From contig NZ_CP137636.1 of the NCBI RefSeq assembly GCF_036670015.1, positions 2,024,501 through 2,088,500 on the forward strand: DNA of 64,000 bases. Direction: 5' to 3'. This document shows positions 26,371 to 36,293 of this stretch, in pieces. Source of the stretch: Niallia sp. XMNu-256 (lineage in GTDB: Bacteria; Bacillota; Bacilli; Bacillales; Cytobacillaceae). The notes below the pieces were generated by a model. It saw nothing but the letters and a program-made list of their open reading frames with translations. It ran no database searches and was not told where the DNA came from. The position numbers were made by a program, and so were the translations under genes. The first letter of the stretch is position 1, and each line of letters starts with the position of its first letter.

Positions 26371-26900
26371 TGGAACGAAATCCGTACTTTCATATCGAAG
26401 TTGAACAAGCCGTTATTGGGACCTTGTTTTTAGATGGCGAATTGATCAAAGGCTGTACCTTACAACCTGAACATTTTTACTCCACAAAGTTAAGAAACAT
26501 TTACAATTTGATGCAGCAGTTAGCGGAAAAGGCAAACCAAATGATGTTGTATCTATTGCGGAGGAAGCGGGTCCAAATTATTTTTCAGAAATTGGAGGGT
26601 GGGATCTTTGCCCTCTCCAGCTGACAGTGTTCCATCGACAGCGAATTTCCAGTATTACCAAGAAATTGTGAAAAAGTATGCCATAAAAGAAATACGGTTC
26701 TAATTGCTAATAAAATCCAAAAAGCCACGAAAGAAGGAGATCTAGACGAGATCCTTGGTGAAGGAATTTAAGATTTACAATCGGTAGAAGACCTTCTAAA
26801 CTAAGAAAATCTCGGTGACATTCAACAAGGATTGATCGATTAATATGCGGAATGTGAACAAGTTGAAAAGATAAAAAAATAATTTGAGCTACTCCACCCA
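26370..26900 (+). pseudogene. Phage DnaB-type helicase, N-terminal remnant
   Basis: MERNPYFHIEVEQAVIGTLF then LDGELIKGCTLQPEHFYS and YNLMQQLAEK match the helical N-terminal domain of DnaB. A frameshift near 26530 moves the reading to NDVVSIAEEAG and ANFQYYQEIVKKYAIKEI, after which stops accumulate. The RecA-like ATPase part is absent. Confidence 0.75.
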
Positions 26901-26998
26901 ACCTATAAAATAAGATTAATTATTTTAAATCAGAAATATCGATCAATTTACCGTTCATGATTATTATTAGGTCTTGGATTTGGCCAGATGCTGTTGTG

Positions 26999-27280
26999 TT
27001 ATCTGTTTCTTGATGGAGCACCAAATGATTCCTTCATCAGACTCAAAACAGGAATTTTTGTAGACATAGCAGCAGTTACTTGCCCTGTTCTTCTAACAGA
27101 TGGAATGCCTGGAAAATTTGTAACTGTACTGCCTTTTAGTTCACAATCAAAACAAATATTAGCTTGTAGAACTACGGGATTATTTACGATTGCTGAGCAT
27201 TCACATTCTGAAACAGGGAGTATGAGTAGGGTGATGATTTTTTTACCCTTTTGTCTATGTACATACCTAAAAAAATACAT
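26999..27280 (-). CDS. Uncertain Cys-containing ORF
   Basis: A 93-codon minus-strand frame containing ECECSAIVNNPVVLQANICF. Its regular Cys spacing is protein-like, but no RBS decides a start and no family is recognised. The opposite strand is also open, so it may be chance or a fragment. Confidence 0.25.
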   Translation of the reverse strand: MYFFRYVHRQKGKKIITLLILPVSECECSAIVNNPVVLQANICFDCELKGSTVTNFPGIPSVRRTGQVTAAMSTKIPVLSLMKESFGAPSRNR

Positions 27281-27299
27281 GAATAGAGAATAAAATTAA

Positions 27300-27940
27300 A
27301 AATGAATTATTAAAATTTGGTCATTAGATAATTACTTATCGATCTTCATCAGTCGTCTGTAAACCAATCTTCAGCCCATTATTTCCTTAAAAGAAGCCTA
27401 TTATGGTAAACCATTAAAATATACCTATGTTCATCTTCTAGATCAAGATATGAAAAACGAATTTAAAAATATCTTGAGGGAAAGGAACGTAAAAAATAAT
27501 GATTCTAGTAAATTATCAGTCAAAGTGAGATCAGCAAGAAAATTGCAGTAATGAATGGAGAAATGCAAGGATTTTGGTCGGCTGATAGTTGGGATATAAG
27601 GGTATGTCCACATACTTCTGCTACAGAATTATGTAAGAATCCTGCTTTAGAATCGGTGAGTTCGTTTTGAATGTGTAAAAAATCTGTGGTTAAAAACAGA
27701 ACTGAAATATTCTTATTTTTATCATTGTAATTGGTCCTGAAGTAGCTAGAGGATTTGTAAATACAGCATATGAACATCTTAATCCCATTTAATCCACATC
27801 TTAACTTGTTTTTATTAATGTATATTTTCGTGTACAAGACCGTTTGTGCTAACTGCTTTTAGTAATATAGATGTGTGATAGAGGTGGAATAAAATAACGT
27901 CGCCTTACGAAGATAAGGTGTAGAAATTTACTTAAGCTAA
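27300..27940. other. Decayed region without identifiable gene
   Basis: Short coding-like scraps (YYGKPLKYTYVHLLDQDM near 27400; [20 protein letters not shown] near 27550, plus strand) suggest a relic of a mobile-element gene, possibly an integrase. Frames are interrupted and no identification is safe. Confidence 0.35.
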
Positions 27941-27944
27941 CGGG

Positions 27945-28395
27945 TGTGCACGACAAGTGCTGTTATAAACGCTTTCTAGCGTAAAAATACAGCATGTTTT
28001 ACTAGAAAAGCTTCAACATTGCATCGAAGGATTTAAATGATAGAACCAAGTTTCCCGAAACAATCCCATCTAAACTCCTGCGTGCGTCATGAATGACAGT
28101 TCATGGGGTTCGAAGCACAGGTAGAGTCGGCAGAAGGAAGACTAGAGCCATTCCAAAAGGGGTATGTTAACTGATAGGCCAGATGGCTGAAAAACTTCCA
28201 TACAAAGAGAACTGACAAACTTTCGAATCTTAGGGTTTAAAGTTAGAACATAGTGTAATGTTAAGTCCCGCAGGTGCGACGTTCTACTCCGACTACCGTA
28301 ATCCCATGAGCATATTAAAATTGGTCAATCAGAAAACCTAGCTAACCTTATATTACGAACGGTGCTTTAACGCAATAATAATAAATAGTCAAAAA
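27945..28395 (+). mobile_element. Possible group II intron 5' ribozyme relic
   Basis: No ORF but rich structure. From GTGTGCACGACAAG, TGCTGT pairs with ACAGCA around an inner ACGCTTTCTAGCGT hairpin. The later text (GGTTCGAAGCACAGGTAGAG; GGAAGACTAGAGCCATTCC) is what I remember of domain I in Bacillus class B group II introns. No domain V hairpin and no reverse transcriptase follow, so it would be truncated. The assignment rests on pattern memory only. Confidence 0.4.
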
Positions 28396-28592
28396 TATGC
28401 AAGTACTCTTTTACAGCAATTTAAAGCATTTTTTAACTTTCGAATACAAGCAGTTGCACTTAGGTAACTGCATTGGTTGAAGATAATGACCTTCGAATTA
28501 GATCCGACGGGTGCATTTAACAAATCTTCTTAGTCATCTGAATAGATCTCGTCACATCATAAGATAACGGGTTTCGGGGAACATGTTTGAAA

Positions 28593-29009
28593 CTACTCAG
28601 CAGGACATTCAGAAATACTAAGATTTTCATCATCTACGTTTCTCCCAAATCTAAGAGCGGTTAAGTTGTCGTTATCAGAATAAAATAAACTGAATTCAAA
28701 TGTATCTTGAATATCTCCTGAACGTTCAAATAAAACTAGGTAAAATGTTGCAGGGAAAGATCCTGCGTTATTTTGTAAGGTTCCTTCGCCTGAAACCAAT
28801 AATAAAGTAGTACCATTATGGGTAATGCAATTTGAAGGTCTTACAATAGTGGACTGAAAACTAGCACCTGTTTGCGTATATGTCACAATGCTACCTTCTG
28901 CATCACAAGTTGGACAGATTGTTGCATCTAAAGTCATCTGCAGACCTTCTGTTTCTGCAAAAGAAAGAGTTCCGGAACAATCACAAGGACAAATTATTCG
29001 TATTCCCAT
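28593..29009 (-). CDS. Small Cys-rich protein, possible spore-surface protein
   Basis: A 138-residue protein starting MGIRIICPCDCSG with a further CPTC near 32-35 and a C-terminal ECPAE. The body is beta-rich (GTTLLLVSGEGTLQN, ATFYLVLFERSGDIQDTFEF). RBS AAAGGAGGTG is strong. Upstream of the ATG, in the same frame, lies ATGTAA, a one-codon ORF. The family is unknown. The Cys-rich N-terminus and the nearby spore-surface genes suggest a structural role (inference). Confidence 0.6.
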   Translation of the reverse strand: MGIRIICPCDCSGTLSFAETEGLQMTLDATICPTCDAEGSIVTYTQTGASFQSTIVRPSNCITHNGTTLLLVSGEGTLQNNAGSFPATFYLVLFERSGDIQDTFEFSLFYSDNDNLTALRFGRNVDDENLSISECPAE

Positions 29010-29460
29010 TTACATTGACACCTCCTTTCATAAACAATATATTCGTGATAGGTAGGAGTGCTAATACATTAAAAAAGAAAAAATAACCTTTCAAGGAAAA
29101 CGTATGATAAAATGTAAAGAAATATACTTGAGCTTAAGGGGGCGATAGCTGAATAAAGATTATCGCTTTTCTTTTTGAAGTAGCGAGCAGGTTTGGACAG
29201 TAAACGGATTTTTGTTTCATAGGCTAAAAAAGTCTTTATTCAATCAAAATAGTTAAATTCTATCCACATTACTTGTCCAATCAAATAATATTTGAATATA
29301 CTTCTAGTATATTTTTAGAAGTAGATGTTTTAATTGGATATTTGTCCCATGAAACCTGATGTTTGTCAGTATAGTTGTCTTATTTTGTTACTTTACTAGT
29401 TTAATAGACTGTTTTAAATCCCCGAGTTCAACTAAGGTTACCGGACTGCACTTGGTGGTC

Positions 29461-29508
29461 TGGTGATTTGAATCAAAAAGAAAAGCGTTTTTTCGATTCA
29501 AATCACCA
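29461..29508. terminator. Long perfect hairpin at IS3 remnant end
   Basis: TGGTGATTTGAATC pairs perfectly with GATTCAAATCACCA (14 base pairs). The 20-base loop is A-rich then T-rich. It may terminate transcription of the IS3 transposase or mark the element boundary. Confidence 0.7.
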
Positions 29509-30831
29509 GAAATAAGGGAATATTATGGTTTCTAATATTTTACTGTAGCTGTCATATCGCATTGGATTGAGCGTTACCTGTTCAATCGATTTCCAAACCC
29601 TTGTATCCCTAGCCCAACGCTTTGGTTGTTTAACCTTCACTGCTTCGTATATTTCTTTTCGCTTTCTCAATATAGCTACGTGTTCAGCTGAATGACACTG
29701 TGCATGCGTCATAAATTTCAAACTAATATGAAGGTGAACTTCGTTATACCAATGAATAAATTTCTGTGCCCATTCCCTAGATTCTGTCAGTAATACAAAA
29801 CCTTTATACGGATAATTGGGTCTATATTTAAGTGTCCGAAACATTGCCTCTGATTAAGGGTTATCCTTGCTTACACGTGGTCTTGAAAAGCAGATCCACC
29901 AAGCCCCGTAATATCCCATGTCCACACCTTGTTTGGTGATGTTGTTAGATGACTTTCAGGTCTTTCCTCTCAGGCTTTTGGCTACGTCCACGGTGATGCT
30001 GCATTTTTTACTCACGTAATACACGATAAAATGTAGATTCTGATGCAATATAAGTTCCTTTGTCCGCAAGCTTTGGAACAATTTGGGTCGGTGGTAAATA
30101 AACGTATTCTTCCTGTTAAACAACCGTTTGTATTTCTTTCTTTTCCTCTTCAGACAACTTGTTTTTTGGTATAGATCTTTTTGTAAACGGGTGCTGTTCA
30201 ACCTTCACATCACCATCTGTCATCCAACATTCATAGGTACGAACACTGATATGAAGTTGATTGGCTTCTTAGATGAGTTCAACTGCTAATACGCGATTTG
30301 GCGGGCTAATCATTCGTCTTCGTGGTTCTCCCTAAATCGTTTGGGACTTTTTTTGCAAAAGTAATAAAGCTGTAGCTTCGGCTAGTGCCTTTTCTTCCTT
30401 TTGTAGTTCCTATTCTAATTGCCTAACTGGCTTCTGTTCTTCCTTTAATGCTCCATTCACCTGCTTTGTTTGGTCAAATGCCTGATCATTTGCCTGAAGA
30501 CACACCCTTTTCCATGCTTCAATCTGTTCACGATACAGACCTTTTTTACGATAATACTCGGCAAGCTCTGCTTCGTTCATCGCTAAAGTTTCCATTACGA
30601 CTAAAAAATTATCTTGGCTGCTCCATTTGTCGCTGGTCTGACCATTACCTGGCGTAGACCACTAGCTTCACGAGCTTCTTTACGCCACTAGTACAACGTC
30701 GCATCTAAGACACCTATATCATCTGAAATTTGTGATACCTATTCATTGTTTATGGGCATCATACGTTTGATCATAGCCTCTTTTGTTCTTGGGTATATCG
30801 TACTCCATTTTTTCTGGCCATATCGATTAAC
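29503..30831 (-). pseudogene. IS3-family transposase (OrfA and OrfB), heavily frameshifted
   Basis: Read on the minus strand from ATG 30831, OrfA shows MARKNGVRYTQEQKRLLSKR, an HTH and METLAMNEAELAEYYRKKGL. OrfB continues in pieces: LSEEEKKEIQTVV, NKVWTWDITGLGG (the catalytic-core start) and finally RTLKYRPNYPYKGF with WYNEVHLHISLKF, the C-terminal end of an IS3 integrase core. At least four frame changes and stops separate them. The element is dead. Confidence 0.85.
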
Positions 30832-30988
30832 CTTCGTGTTAGTTACTTAACTATACAATAAAGTATCGTACGACATCTATCCTAACTGAGAGGTTATTTC
30901 AGATTTTTGAGTGGTTTAAAGTGGGAAAAATGGGCTGGAATAATGTGCTCGTTTACACTAATATTATGAGCTTGGATTAAAAGTAGTT

Positions 30989-31028
30989 AAAAACAAGGAT
31001 ACTGTGAGTTCGTGTATCCCTGTTTTTT
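30989..31028 (+). terminator. Isolated hairpin terminator
   Basis: ACAAGGATAC pairs with GTATCCCTGT and is followed by TTTTTTC. Confidence 0.7.
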
Positions 31029-31091
31029 CGTATCAAATCTATATTGCATAAATTTTCGTAAGTTCCACAAGTCCTTCAAAAAGAATTGTTA

Positions 31092-31301
31092 TCATATGTT
31101 CACTTGCAAATAACTTACCTGAGACAGAGGAACGAGAAGATTTCTTGTTTCTCTTTCATAGGTATCAGAAGCTTCAACTAAGGTTAGAACTGAGTTTGTA
31201 ACGGAAACTAATTGTCCCCTATACATTTCTTCTCCAACTGCTACACCTAAGTCTTGCCCAATTAATTGTTCAAGTTGTGTAGATAAAAAAGATTCAAACA
31301 A
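31092..31301 (-). CDS. DUF2642 (YuzF-like) protein
   Basis: A 69-residue protein. Its pattern, LGVAVGEEMYRGQLVSVTNS then LVEASDTYERETRNLLVPLS, is that of the Sm-like DUF2642 family common in Bacillus spore-associated loci. I place the start at the TTG at 31301 because AAAGGAG is eight bases upstream; the TTG at 31310 abuts the RBS. A broken paralogue precedes it directly, and its stop overlaps this RBS. Confidence 0.7.
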   Translation of the reverse strand: MFESFLSTQLEQLIGQDLGVAVGEEMYRGQLVSVTNSVLTLVEASDTYERETRNLLVPLSQVSYLQVNI

Positions 31302-31315
31302 ATTAATCAACTCCT

Positions 31316-31515
31316 TTATTTATAAGTTACACTATTAATACTTGTTATAGGTACATAGAAAAAGTTATTAGCTGATCTCAAAATGATATAGTTGGATTTA
31401 GTCTCAACTAATATACCTGAGACATCGGCATATTTTGTTGCTACATTTAAGGTCCTTCCTTCTAAAGATCTAATTGTTGATAGTAAAGTCCATCTCTCCT
31501 ATCATTCATTGTTTT
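31316..31515 (-). pseudogene. Broken DUF2642-like paralogue
   Basis: The minus-strand frame reads LEGRTLNVATKYADVSGILV then ETKSNYIILRSANNFFYVP to TAA at 31316. This is the Sm-like pattern of the neighbour gene. GGAGAG with ATG lies about 31515, but that ATG is in another frame and stops after seven codons, so one indel separates start from body. Confidence 0.5.
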
Positions 31516-31681
31516 TTCTCCTTTCCATAATTAATCTGTTTAAATTATATGAGTGTTTCGATAAATTTGGTTGGACAAACTGTCCACTTTCAGAGATTTT
31601 TTTGGTGAACTTGAAAAATAATGAACAAGCACACACGACATCATTTTAGAAGAATACTATAGTCGTAGGGGTGAATATAAT

Positions 31682-32374
31682 ATGAAGGAAAGAATAGATG
31701 GATTGGTTAGTGTGGTGATTCCGTGTTACAATGCATCACTTTTCATTGAGGATTGTTTGAATGGTTTAGTATCGCAAACGTATCAAAATTTAGAAGTAAT
31801 AATCGTTAACGATGCCTCGACTGATGATACAAAAAACACAATAGAAAGATGGTTAGCTAACACAAACCCACCTTTTAAAACGATTATTTGTAATCTTCCA
31901 TTTAATATAGGATTTGCTGGGGCCCTCACGACAGGCTATTTTATGAGTTCAGGAGAATACATTGCAGTAAACGATGCAGATGATATTTCCCATCCTTCTC
32001 GAATTGAAAAACAGGTAAACTTTTTATTAAGTAATCCAGATTACGATTTAATTGGCACAAATTATAAATCATTTAGCGGTTTAGACAAAGAGAAGGGGAA
32101 GGTAGCAGATTGGCTGTATTATGGAAAAGATATTCGAAAGATCTATGCATTAGGCAAACATTGTGTTTGTCATGGGACGATTTTATTTCGTGGAAAAGTA
32201 TTTGATCTATTAGGTGGTCCAACGAGGCGAATAGGTGGTGCAGAGGATTATGAATTTATTGTAAAGTTCTTAAATGCAAACTTAAAAATTGAAAACCTAA
32301 GAGAGGTACTGTATTACTATCGGTTACATGAAAAACAGCGTTCAAGAACGTTTTATGGAAGTGATAACAAGTGA
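31682..32374 (+). CDS. GT2 glycosyltransferase
   Basis: A 230-residue GT-A fold enzyme. It opens with LVSVVIPCYNASLFIEDCLN, followed by NDASTDDT (nucleotide contact), NDADDISHPSR as the DxD region near 100, and GGAEDYEF. It is shorter than usual but complete for the catalytic domain. It is the first gene of a three-gene operon and overlaps the next by four bases (GTGA). It likely starts or extends a spore or cell-surface glycan (inference from neighbours). Confidence 0.9.
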   Translation: MKERIDGLVSVVIPCYNASLFIEDCLNGLVSQTYQNLEVIIVNDASTDDTKNTIERWLANTNPPFKTIICNLPFNIGFAGALTTGYFMSSGEYIAVNDADDISHPSRIEKQVNFLLSNPDYDLIGTNYKSFSGLDKEKGKVADWLYYGKDIRKIYALGKHCVCHGTILFRGKVFDLLGGPTRRIGGAEDYEFIVKFLNANLKIENLREVLYYYRLHEKQRSRTFYGSDNK

Positions 32375-33513
32375 AAAATCCAAGAGTTTTATTTGTTCTT
32401 GATGCGTTATATGTTGGTGGGACTGAAACACATGTATTAAGTTTGACAAAAGAATTATTAAATAATAATGTGTATGTTGCCATTGCGGCTAGGAAGGTTG
32501 GGAGCCTCGTTCAATCTTTTGAATCATTAAATTGTCCTATTTATCATATTGAGTTCCCTAATACTCTCAACCTAGTAGAAAATCAGGAAGAAGAATATAT
32601 TTCCAGGATTGTAAAAGTTATGACGGAGGAAAATATCTCCTTAGTTCATTTTCATCAAACACCTTCTGGATATTTAGCAGGGAAGTCTGCGAAAAGCTTG
32701 GGAATACCTACTGTTCTAACGATCCATGGAACATACTATCCAAAAGAGGAGATACGTAAGCTTCTTGAAATATCGGATTCAGTTATATGTGTAAGTCCGC
32801 CATTATGTAACTATATCAAGTCATTTGGAGTAGAGCATCCTTATATGGTAGCTAATGGTATTCATTTAGAGGAACATTCAAAAGAGACCTCAAATAAAGA
32901 CTTACGAAAAACATTAAACATACCAAGTGATTCAATAGTCGTCCTTTATGCTAGCAGGATAACATGGGGAAAAGCGAATGTGTGTTCAATATTCTTAAGA
33001 GCCTGCAAGGATCTAAAGGTAAAGTCTATTCCAAATCTTCATGTCATAATCGTTGGGGACGGAAATAGGCTGGATGACATACGACATTTAGCACAATACA
33101 TTGAAAAGATCTGCAAGGATTCTTTTATTCATATTGTTGGAGAGCAAAGAAAAATGCATGATTACTATTCTATGGCTGATTGTGTAGTTGGAACGGGTCG
33201 TGTTGCATTAGAGGCAATGGCCTCAGAAAAGCCGGTTGTGGCGGTTGGAAACCATGGCTATTTCGGAATTGTTACGCAAGAAAATATAGGAGAAGCCTGG
33301 AATTATTATTTTGGTGACCATGGTTCAATATCGCCTTGCAGTCGGTTTACTTTAAGTAGGGATATCGGGAAACTATTATCTGAAAAAGAACAACTTCCGT
33401 TAATTGGATTAGAATCAAGAGAAATCATAAACGAAAGGTTTAATATTCAGAAGACTACGATAGAGGTTCTAAAAGTTTATTCAAAATTATTAGGAGGAGA
33501 AAGGACAAATTGA
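32371..33513 (+). CDS. GT4 glycosyltransferase
   Basis: A 380-residue GT-B enzyme. The N-terminal GGTETHVLSLTKEL is the acceptor-side glycine motif, LVHFHQTPSGYLAGK is mid N-domain, and the C-domain carries VVGTGRVALEAMASEKPVVA, the E-x7-E-type donor site of GT4. It starts at GTG inside the previous stop and ends overlapping the next gene. It would add a sugar from a nucleotide donor. Confidence 0.92.
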   Translation: MKNPRVLFVLDALYVGGTETHVLSLTKELLNNNVYVAIAARKVGSLVQSFESLNCPIYHIEFPNTLNLVENQEEEYISRIVKVMTEENISLVHFHQTPSGYLAGKSAKSLGIPTVLTIHGTYYPKEEIRKLLEISDSVICVSPPLCNYIKSFGVEHPYMVANGIHLEEHSKETSNKDLRKTLNIPSDSIVVLYASRITWGKANVCSIFLRACKDLKVKSIPNLHVIIVGDGNRLDDIRHLAQYIEKICKDSFIHIVGEQRKMHDYYSMADCVVGTGRVALEAMASEKPVVAVGNHGYFGIVTQENIGEAWNYYFGDHGSISPCSRFTLSRDIGKLLSEKEQLPLIGLESREIINERFNIQKTTIEVLKVYSKLLGGERTN

Positions 33514-34577
33514 AAAAACTATTATATATAGGCTGGATTGGATTTAATAATTTGGGTGACGAATTATTATGGAATATCTTTAGAGACACCTGCGGTAAAT
33601 ATTTAGATCCTCATCAGATTGAGATTACTCCTTCATTTCCGGGAATAGATCTTAATAAGCTTGAAAAATATGATACGGTTATTTTAGGGGGAGGATCACT
33701 TTTATTACCAGGATATCTACAAATCTTGCAAAATGCCATTAATAAGGGGAAGTCTGTAATAATATGGGGCTCTGGGTTAGATTGGATTGAAGAAAATCAC
33801 TTAGAATTATTGTTAGAAGGCCAATTAACTTCATTAGAACAAAACTTCAAGCAAAAGGACATTGTTGTATTAGAAGAGGTTATTGAAAAAGCATTATTTG
33901 TAGGTGTAAGAGGACCATTAACGAAAAAGGTGATTGAAATCATGCTAGGAAATGATAAATTCCAAAAAGTACAAGTTATCGGTGATCCAGGCTTACTATT
34001 AGAAGGTTCTAGCAAGAATTTCATCAGTACAAACAATGAAAAAGTCATTGGGATTAATTGGGGTACTACACTCAATCGTTTATATGGGGGCAATGAAAGT
34101 CTAGTTGAAGAACAGCTTGTCGAAACTGCAAAGAGTTTAATTCAGTTAGGATATAAAATATTCATTTATATTGTTTGGACGAATGACAGGCCACATTGTC
34201 AAAGGTTATTTGAAAAAATAAATGATCCAGAAAATGTTACATTCGATCATAAGCTTTATACTGAAGATGAGTTGGTGGAAAAATTGTCTCAATGCAGTGC
34301 AACCATCAACTTTAAACTTCACGCAAACATGTTATCATTAACAGCCGGTGTTCCAGCAATTGCATTGGGATATCGATTTAAAGTATTTGATTATGCTGCT
34401 TTAATGGACTTCCAACATCTAGTGGTTTCAACCAGTTCACCGCAATTAAATCAGGAATTATTAGAACGTGTTGAATACATTGAAAAAAATAGAGAGCGGA
34501 TTATGGAACGATATCAATCGACTCAAACAATATATAAACCATTGTTAGAATTATTATTTATAGGAAAAGTTTTATAA
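33510..34577 (+). CDS. Polysaccharide pyruvyltransferase family protein
   Basis: A 355-residue protein with LLYIGWIGFNNLGDELLWNI at the start, VILGGGSLLLPGYL near 58, VGVRGPLTKKVIE, and the C-terminal TINFKLHANMLSLTAGVPAI. These are the landmarks of the CsaB/PssM-type pyruvyltransferases, which ketalise pyruvate from PEP onto surface polysaccharide. TTG start, RBS GGAGG, overlapping the GT4 stop. Last gene of the operon. Confidence 0.9.
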   Translation: MKKLLYIGWIGFNNLGDELLWNIFRDTCGKYLDPHQIEITPSFPGIDLNKLEKYDTVILGGGSLLLPGYLQILQNAINKGKSVIIWGSGLDWIEENHLELLLEGQLTSLEQNFKQKDIVVLEEVIEKALFVGVRGPLTKKVIEIMLGNDKFQKVQVIGDPGLLLEGSSKNFISTNNEKVIGINWGTTLNRLYGGNESLVEEQLVETAKSLIQLGYKIFIYIVWTNDRPHCQRLFEKINDPENVTFDHKLYTEDELVEKLSQCSATINFKLHANMLSLTAGVPAIALGYRFKVFDYAALMDFQHLVVSTSSPQLNQELLERVEYIEKNRERIMERYQSTQTIYKPLLELLFIGKVL

Positions 34578-34579
34578 TA

Positions 34580-35455
34580 ATAATTTTTTAAAATACAATT
34601 AAAAAATTATAATTTTATATAAATAGACGCACGTTAAGTAAATATTAACTTAACTTATATCAGACTCACAATTAATCCTAGGAAATCTACACATTCAAGT
34701 TTCTTGGGAGAATTTATGAGGAAAACATAAAAGATAATTTTTATTTCACTTGTCTATATACTTACAAAAGGTACATGGTAATTTATATAAGTGAAATTGA
34801 TTATTATTTATCATTTTCTGATCCATTTGGGGTTTTGGGTATCAAATATACAAGCGAATGTTTACGGTACTTTGTAGTGAATTACATTTAGAAGAAAATC
34901 TAGATACCTTTAGGAATAAATCATTTTTTGGGGGTATTTCGGTAGGAGCGAACCTATTACCCCTTTAGTATATTATTTAAGCATAATCCAGGATGTTATA
35001 ATAGGCTTCAAAAAACACTCAAATGTTTATTGTTGCTAACATATTACTCCATGATACTGTGAAATGACCGATCAAGTTTTCAAGTCTGGGCTTTGTGGTG
35101 GAATTCTATCGTGATAAATTTATTGTTCATGGGAAAAATCACTGAGGTCTTACATACAAATTGCAGTTATTACATATTTTCAAAAATGATTAGCTTGAGG
35201 CTAAATCTTACCCTATTGGTCCGGAACTTAACGTCCATAAGTTCCTTTATAACCATCTATGTAAAGTCTGCTGCTTGACACGTGGTTCCTGTTGTAACAC
35301 AAAAATAAGCGTACCTTCCGATACACATCACAAATAGCCGTAATTTGAATAATTAAATCAAATTTAGGGCTATTTATAATGCATAATGAAAGGTATGTCT
35401 GCTTTTTATAATTTATGCTTCTATACAAGACCCTCTTTTAAGATATTTATATAGT
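34580..35455. other. A/T-rich gap without clear gene
   Basis: No ORF with RBS and family support. A minus-strand scrap at 35215-35345 ends in YIDGYKGTYGR, which has the flavour of transposase text but cannot be assigned. Confidence 0.4.
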
Positions 35456-35457
35456 AG

Positions 35458-35991
35458 TTAACTTTTCATAATAAAAGCCAATTTGTAATAAGGATTTAAA
35501 ATATTAATTGGCTCTCCGTCCCCTGCAGCGTCTGTAGTGAAGTTGTGGGTATGATCTTCTTCGGGGTCTGTTGTAAAGTTATGATTATGATCTCCATCTG
35601 GTTGGGTTTCTCGATTTGTTGTAGAAGGTATAGTAGTGGCCATGTTTCCAGGTTGTCTATTAGCTGAGGTTACACCACTATCAATATATACATGTGTATG
35701 GGTTCCCGCATTGTTAGTAGTACCAGTGTGTGTATGTCCACCTGCAGGGTCAGAAGTACCAGTGTGTGTATGGGGAGCAAGTTGAGATTCGGTTAATGCA
35801 ATTGTGTTATTCCCTCCTGTTTGTCCAATTTCTGCATCATTGTTAGTTCCCATTACAAAGCGATCCCGTAAATCGGGAGTTCCATTTGTTCCATCGCATA
35901 ACAACCACCCCTCTGGAATCTCGTTAATTGATCCACTCCACATGACAATTATGCCGCTAGGAAGCTCACAAAAACATGGTATTATTCCCAT
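35458..35991 (-). CDS. Phage tail-collar domain protein
   Basis: A 177-residue protein. It begins MGIIPCFCELPSGIIVMWSG, followed by EIPEGWLLCDGTNGTPDLRD and RFVMGTN, the tail-collar (PF07484) signature found in phage fibres. The rest is a series of His-Thr repeats (HTHTGT, HTHVY, DHNHNF, DHTHNF), as in fibres that chelate metal. No phage structural genes are near, and the surroundings are spore-surface genes, so I infer a domesticated surface fibre. RBS AAAGAGGTG. Confidence 0.82.
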   Translation of the reverse strand: MGIIPCFCELPSGIIVMWSGSINEIPEGWLLCDGTNGTPDLRDRFVMGTNNDAEIGQTGGNNTIALTESQLAPHTHTGTSDPAGGHTHTGTTNNAGTHTHVYIDSGVTSANRQPGNMATTIPSTTNRETQPDGDHNHNFTTDPEEDHTHNFTTDAAGDGEPINILNPYYKLAFIMKS

Positions 35992-36293
35992 TCTTATACA
36001 CCTCTTTAAGTTTTATCTATCCTTATATAATATTCAAAGTATTCCTACATGATTGGGTAATTTCCTTAAATATAAGGATTTTTAACTAGAAAGAGAGATG
36101 AAAGGAATGGATAATATTAGTCAATAATTAGATAAACGAGATGTCTCAAGTATAAACTTTTTAAGTAAGGTTTTTGTCAAACACATGTGACGAATGGAAG
36201 TGAGTTAATAAACAAATCTAATAAATAAGGCTTCATCCTATTTTACTAAAGATATCCTCAGGGGACCATTGGTCTTTAGGGTAAGCGAGGTTA

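Noticed and set aside
24697-26900. An active prophage or plasmid replicon
   Set aside because: The initiator and helicase genes are broken, and no integrase, terminase or structural genes are present.
31392-31649. 85-codon plus-strand ORF between DUF2642 and GT2 genes
   Set aside because: Overlaps the broken minus-strand DUF2642 paralogue; no RBS and no family pattern.
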